Assembly (NCBI GenBank): GCA_964246745.1
Contig: CAXTRK010000020.1
Location: 1-56,048 of the forward strand
Origin: Lichenicoccus sp964246745
Lineage (GTDB): Bacteria; Pseudomonadota; Alphaproteobacteria; Acetobacterales; Acetobacteraceae
Direction of reading: 5' to 3'
Length of the DNA stretch: 56,048 nt
The notes beneath the pieces were generated by a model. The model saw nothing but the letters and a program-made list of their open reading frames with translations. It did not search any database and had not been told where the DNA came from. Below are positions 52,221-56,048 of this stretch, in pieces (the stretch's first letter is position 1; every line of letters starts with the position of its first letter). Made by a program: the position numbers and the translations under genes.

Positions 52221-52859
52221 TCATCGAGACGCGGCCAGACACGCCTCGGGCAACCGCGCCGCCTGATCCATCACGCCGCCGGCAAGGACGATGCCGCCTG
52301 GCGCCACCGGCAGGCCCGCCGCATGCAACGCGCGCGCGGTCCACTCATTGCAGGTGTAGTCCAGCGCGTAGCCGTGTCGAGCCGCGTAGAACAGGCCGCC
52401 ATGTTCCGCGCTGAGCAGACGCGGCTTGCCATCGCTGGTCTTGCCGAGCGCGTTCCAGATGAAGTCGTCCAGGCGACGCGCCTGCGCTGGCGACAAGGCG
52501 AGTCGCACCACATCACGGCCTTGATAGGCCTCTGGCGGCGACGTCCGCAGCCCGAGCACCTGGATCGCGCCCGGACCCGGAAATGGCCCGATCAGCAGCT
52601 CGCCGAGCGACTCCACCTTGGCGGTCATCCAGGTGCGCTTGCCGAAGCCGAACATCAGCACGGCCGCGCCGGGCAGAAGGCGCCGGTATGCCGCGAGCGG
52701 ACCGGTGATGTCGGCGCTGCGGACGCCGATCTCGGTATGCCAGCCCTGATCGACCATCCAGGCGGAGGCGGCGCCGGATGCGGATGAACAGGTGGCCGGC
52801 CGCAGGGCCGCGCAGGCGGCGAGGACCAGCGGGCAGAGCATGATCAGCATTGGCTTCAT
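52221..52859 (-). CDS. DUF2459 lipoprotein
   Basis: A 212-residue protein with a lipoprotein signal (LVLAACAAL). WMVDQGWHTEIGV, FGFGKRTWMT and YNCNEWTARALHAAGLP-like traits (here YTCNEWTARAL) place it in DUF2459, a family with a papain/NlpC-like look, function unknown. ATG 52859 overlaps the mutY stop by one base, so the two are co-translated. Confidence 0.8.
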   Translation of the reverse strand: MKPMLIMLCPLVLAACAALRPATCSSASGAASAWMVDQGWHTEIGVRSADITGPLAAYRRLLPGAAVLMFGFGKRTWMTAKVESLGELLIGPFPGPGAIQVLGLRTSPPEAYQGRDVVRLALSPAQARRLDDFIWNALGKTSDGKPRLLSAEHGGLFYAARHGYALDYTCNEWTARALHAAGLPVAPGGIVLAGGVMDQAARLPEACLAASR

Positions 52860-53941
52860 CAAAAGCCTCGGCCGGCGGTGGCAAGGCATTTGCGCATCAG
52901 GCTCGGCAGCGCCTGGCGCGGCAGCGACGCGGCCTCGCACAGGAAGCCATGCTCCAGCAGCGATGCCGGCACGGCGCCCATTGATCCGGCATAGACATCA
53001 AGGACGAGTGCGAAATGGGTGAATACGTGGCTGACCGAGCCTTCGCATCGCCAGGCGGTGTCCGCCGGCGCGCAAGCCAGCGCCTCGGCCTGGTCCCAGG
53101 GCAGCGTCCGCCAACCCGTGCCCGGCAGCTCGGTCATGCCGCCGAGCAGTCCGGAAGGCGGCCGGCGGCGCAGCAATACCCGCCCGGCCTCGTCGTTGAG
53201 GATGAACACGGCGCCGTAGCGCCGCGGCCGAACTGGCTTGGCGGCCTTGACCGGAAGCGTCTCGGCGATGCCTGAGCGCCGCGCGGCGCAGGGGCGCATC
53301 CAAGGGCAGAGCGCGCAGGCCGGATTGCGCGGTGTGCAGACGCCAGCTCCCAGATCAAACAACGCCTGGGCGAAATCCGATGCGCGCGCCTGTGCCTCGG
53401 CTGCCTGGTTCAGGCTGGCGCTCGCCGCCGCGATCGCGCCTCTGGCGCCGGGCAGCGGGGCGGTGATCGCGAACAGCCGCGAGGCGACGCGTTCGACATT
53501 GCCGTCGACCGGCACCACAGGCTCGCCGAAGGCGATCGACGCGATGGCGGCGGCGGTGTAGGCGCCGATGCCGGGCAACGCGCGCAGGCTTGCCGCGTCG
53601 CGTGGAAAGCCGCCGCGCGTGGCCACGTGCTTGGCGCAGGCGTGCAGGTTGCGCGCCCGTGCGTAATAACCGAGCCCGGCCCAGGCCTGCATGACCGACT
53701 CCTCCGGCGCCGCCGCCAACTGCGCGATCGTGGGGAACAAGGACAGGAATCGGTGGTAGTATGGGATCACCGCGGCGACGCTGGTCTGTTGCAGCATGAT
53801 CTCGCTGAGCCAGACATGATACGGATCCGCGGTTTCGCCTGGCCGCGCCCGCCAGGGCAGCACCCGGCGATGGCGGTCATACCAGGCCAGCAGGGAAGCG
53901 GCTGGCGGCGGGGTGAGTTCGGACGCGGCTTCTATGGACAT
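52859..53941 (-). CDS. mutY: Adenine DNA glycosylase MutY
   Basis: A 360-residue base-excision enzyme that removes adenine opposite 8-oxoguanine. The helix-hairpin-helix is LPGIGAYTAAAIAS, catalytic Glu in LSEIMLQQT and Asp in VPVDGNVER. The iron-sulfur motif Cys-x6-Cys-x2-Cys-x5-Cys is complete in CTPRNPACALCPWMRPC. A Nudix-like C-terminal domain for damage recognition follows. ATG 53941 is preferred; GTG 53950 is possible. It diverges from the DUF721 gene. Confidence 0.95.
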   Translation of the reverse strand: MSIEAASELTPPPAASLLAWYDRHRRVLPWRARPGETADPYHVWLSEIMLQQTSVAAVIPYYHRFLSLFPTIAQLAAAPEESVMQAWAGLGYYARARNLHACAKHVATRGGFPRDAASLRALPGIGAYTAAAIASIAFGEPVVPVDGNVERVASRLFAITAPLPGARGAIAAASASLNQAAEAQARASDFAQALFDLGAGVCTPRNPACALCPWMRPCAARRSGIAETLPVKAAKPVRPRRYGAVFILNDEAGRVLLRRRPPSGLLGGMTELPGTGWRTLPWDQAEALACAPADTAWRCEGSVSHVFTHFALVLDVYAGSMGAVPASLLEHGFLCEAASLPRQALPSLMRKCLATAGRGF

Positions 53942-53961
53942 GGCGGGCACGGAGGCGATGC

Positions 53962-54411
53962 ATGGCGAAGGATCAACGGCACGTCCATGGCCCGCGAACT
54001 CTGTCGAGCCTGCTGCCGGCGATCACCCGCCCGGGCTTGCGCGGCCGCAATGCCGCATCGGCGCAAATCATCGCTGATTGGGAAGCGATCGTGGGTCCCC
54101 GTCTGGCGGCCGTGACGCTGCCGCGCCGGCTCAGCGCGGGCACGCTGACGCTCGCCTGCGCAGGCCCGGCGGCGCTCGAGCTGCAGCATCAATCGCAGCA
54201 CCTGATCGGACGCATCAACAGCCATTTCGGCCGTCTGCTGGTCGACCGCCTACGCATCACACAGGATGCGCTAGCCGCCGTCCAGCGGGTGGAACGCGCG
54301 GCCGGCGTGCCCACGCCGCCGCCGGTGGCGATCCCGGACATGCCGGAAGGCCCGTTGCGCGACGCGCTGGCCGCCCTCGGCGGGCGTATCGCCGCCCGCG
54401 CGCGACGCTGA
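53962..54411 (+). CDS. DUF721 (DciA-like) protein
   Basis: A 149-residue protein of the DUF721 family. It has the IIADWEAIVGPRLAAVTLP and TLACAGPAALELQHQSQHL signature. In bacteria lacking DnaC the family member DciA helps load the replicative helicase. Whether this one does so is not shown here. The DUF721-DsbA-smc order is common in related alphaproteobacteria. Confidence 0.85.
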   Translation: MAKDQRHVHGPRTLSSLLPAITRPGLRGRNAASAQIIADWEAIVGPRLAAVTLPRRLSAGTLTLACAGPAALELQHQSQHLIGRINSHFGRLLVDRLRITQDALAAVQRVERAAGVPTPPPVAIPDMPEGPLRDALAALGGRIAARARR

Positions 54412-54503
54412 TCCGGGCAGCGCCGTCCGGCTTGACGCACGAGCGCTTTGCCGCTCTGTCTTCGCGCTGATCGATCCATCCTCGCACAAACGAGAGACAC
54501 CCC

Positions 54504-55160
54504 ATGCCGCATTGGATCCGCCGCCGCGCCCTGCTGGGCGCCAGCCTTGGCGCCGCTGCCCTGACCGCCGCCCCCCTGGCCGCCCTCACGCGATCGGCGC
54601 GGGCCCAGGGTCCGGCGACGGACATGGGACAGCGCGCGGTCGGCAACCCGAAGGCCCGCGTCGTGGTGCATGAATGGTTCTCGCTGACCTGCACCCATTG
54701 CGCCCGCTTCGCCCGCGACGTGTTTCCCGAGGTGAAGGCGAAGCTGATCGACACCGGCCGTGTCTTCTATGTATTTAAGGACTTCCCGCTCGATCAGGTG
54801 GCCTTGGCGGCGGCACAAGTGGCGCGCAGCCTGCCGCCGGAGCGCTACGAGCCGTTCGTGCTGGCGCTGCTGTCGAGTCAGGATCGTTGGGCATTCGGCC
54901 AGAACGTCGACCCGCAAGCGGAGCTGCAGAAGATGGCCGCCCTTGCCGGCATGCCGAAGGCGACGTTCGACGCCGCGATCAATGATCAGACGCTCAAGCG
55001 CGACATCCTCGCCGAGCAGGATCGCGGCGCCACCAAGTACAAGATCAACGCCACCCCAACCTTCGTGTTCGGCACGCAGGCGACGCCGGACGAGAGCACA
55101 TTTGCCGGCGAGATGGACTACGACGCCTTCCTCAAGCGCGTCACCGCCGCCGGCGCGTGA
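54504..55160 (+). CDS. DsbA-family thiol oxidoreductase
   Basis: A 218-residue periplasmic protein. The N-terminus has RRRALLGASLGAAAL, a twin-arginine-like signal peptide. The thioredoxin-fold active site is CTHC in FSLTCTHCARFARDVFP, and the cis-Pro loop is NATPTFVFG. It probably forms or corrects disulfides. The next gene starts 10 bases after the stop. Confidence 0.9.
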   Translation: MPHWIRRRALLGASLGAAALTAAPLAALTRSARAQGPATDMGQRAVGNPKARVVVHEWFSLTCTHCARFARDVFPEVKAKLIDTGRVFYVFKDFPLDQVALAAAQVARSLPPERYEPFVLALLSSQDRWAFGQNVDPQAELQKMAALAGMPKATFDAAINDQTLKRDILAEQDRGATKYKINATPTFVFGTQATPDESTFAGEMDYDAFLKRVTAAGA

Positions 55161-55170
55161 TCCGCCGTCC

Positions 55171-56048
55171 GTGGGCGCACGCCTGGTCCGGCTGCGCATT
55201 GCCGGCTTCAAGAGCTTCGCGGAGGCGGCCAGCCTCGACATCCTGCCTGGCCTGACCGGCATCGTCGGACCCAACGGCTGCGGCAAGTCCAATGTGGTCG
55301 AGGCGCTGCGCTGGGTGATGGGCGAAAGCTCCGCCCGTTCGCTGCGCGGCGGCGAGATGGACGACCTGATCTTCGCCGGCACGGCCGGGCGCGCGCCGCA
55401 CAGCTTAGCCGAGGTGACGCTGACGCTGGAGGACGCGGCCGGCCTCGCGCCGCCGCCATTCCATGAGCAGACCGAGCTGGCCATCTCGCGCCGCGTCGAG
55501 CGCGGCGCCGGCGGCGCCTACCGGCTCAATGGGAGCGAGGCACGCGCCCGCGATATCCAGACGCTGTTCGCCGACCTTGCCTCCGGCGCCCGCTCCTCGG
55601 CGATGGTCAGTCAGGGCCGTGTCGCGGCCCTGGTCGGCGCCCGGCCAGAGGAGCGACGCTCCATTCTGGAGGAAGCCGCCGGCATCACCGGCCTGCATGC
55701 ACGCCGGCGTGAAGCCGAGCTGAAGCTGCATGCCGCCGAGACGAATCTGGCGCGCGCCGAGGATCTGCGACGGCAGGCCGACGCGCGGCTCGCCGAGCTC
55801 GAAACTCAGTCCAGGCAGGCGCGACACTATCGGGAGATCGCGGCCGCCTTGCGCCACGCCGAGTCGGATCTGCTGGCGCTGCTGCACGCCCGTGCCCGTT
55901 GCCGCGCGCACGCGGCGCAGGATGCGGCCGCCCGCGCCCAGACCGCGCTGCGGGAGTCGGAGGCGCGCGCACAGGCGGCGGCGGCGGCGGAGCGGCAGGC
56001 AAACGCCGACTTGTCGCAGCCGACCGACGAGGAGGCGCGGGCCCGGAC
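55171..56048 (+). CDS. smc: Chromosome partition protein SMC (N-terminal part, cut by window edge)
   Basis: The first 292 residues of the SMC ATPase, which shapes and segregates the chromosome. It starts at GTG 55171 with LVRLRIAGFKSFAE. The Walker A motif GPNGCGKSNVVEALRW and the Q-loop region SSAMVSQGRV are present, then LEEAAGITGLHARRREAE and an Ala/Arg-rich coiled coil. No stop occurs before the window ends. Confidence 0.95.
   Translation, partial: MGARLVRLRIAGFKSFAEAASLDILPGLTGIVGPNGCGKSNVVEALRWVMGESSARSLRGGEMDDLIFAGTAGRAPHSLAEVTLTLEDAAGLAPPPFHEQTELAISRRVERGAGGAYRLNGSEARARDIQTLFADLASGARSSAMVSQGRVAALVGARPEERRSILEEAAGITGLHARRREAELKLHAAETNLARAEDLRRQADARLAELETQSRQARHYREIAAALRHAESDLLALLHARARCRAHAAQDAAARAQTALRESEARAQAAAAAERQANADLSQPTDEEARAR

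Overview
The window is GC-rich chromosomal DNA from an alphaproteobacterium, most likely a member of the Acetobacteraceae or a close relative. The evidence is gene content and order: rpmH-rnpA-yidD-yidC-engB-argB, dapF-mtaB-ftsY, mutY / DUF721 / DsbA-like / smc, a SmoS-type sorbitol dehydrogenase, and many small exported proteins of the kind found in that family. No ribosomal RNA or complete marker gene is present, so the genus is left open.

Layout. 1-3338: carbon metabolism genes tkt (partial, divergent), gap and pgk. 3381-8031: two large unrecognised proteins that share an internal motif, plus a small ORF. 8142-9112: a Nudix hydrolase and an exported protein. 9117-12146 (minus): dapF-mtaB-ftsY. 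12214-13533: a GT87-like membrane mannosyltransferase. 13493-17638 (minus): the rpmH to argB operon with a clear sigma-70 promoter in front of rpmH. 18000-18632: remains of an IS5-type transposase, a Tn3 transposase and a LysR regulator. 18610-22431 (minus): an amino-sugar cluster of MFS transporter, decayed N-acetylglucosamine kinase, PIG-L deacetylase and nagB, with more transposase debris on its far side (22586-23285). 23284-30065: Nudix hydrolase, LOG-family protein, tRNA-Pro, small membrane/lipoprotein genes, an MFS permease fused to an extra domain, an FkbM-type methyltransferase and fumC. 30034-31825 (minus): metX-metW. 32024-35806: a 1260-residue multidomain glycosyltransferase.

35807-43409 is the accessory highlight: a polymorphic toxin/immunity array. 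Two toxin genes carry an almost identical N-terminal module (370 bases identical) but different C-terminal tips. One tip resembles the REase-5 toxin domain and is followed by an Imm52-like immunity gene. The other looks like a nuclease tip of the CdiA-CT kind. Between them are a scar of a third toxin/immunity pair, a headless EndoU/colicin-like toxin tip with its own overlapping immunity gene, a broken serine recombinase and a decayed small gene. A further complete Imm52-like gene without a toxin closes the array. Tips and their partners are visibly AT-richer than the N-terminal module, as expected for exchangeable cassettes.

43515-56048 returns to housekeeping: tRNA-Gly, metZ-apaG-folE-smoS, an orphan sorbitol/mannitol-type binding protein, a stand-alone POTRA protein, moaB, a shortened cysG, a DUF2459 lipoprotein, mutY, a DUF721 gene, a DsbA-like thiol oxidoreductase and the start of smc. 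metX, metW and metZ together suggest methionine synthesis through an acylhomoserine and direct sulfhydrylation. All functional names rest on reading motifs by eye; no database search was run.
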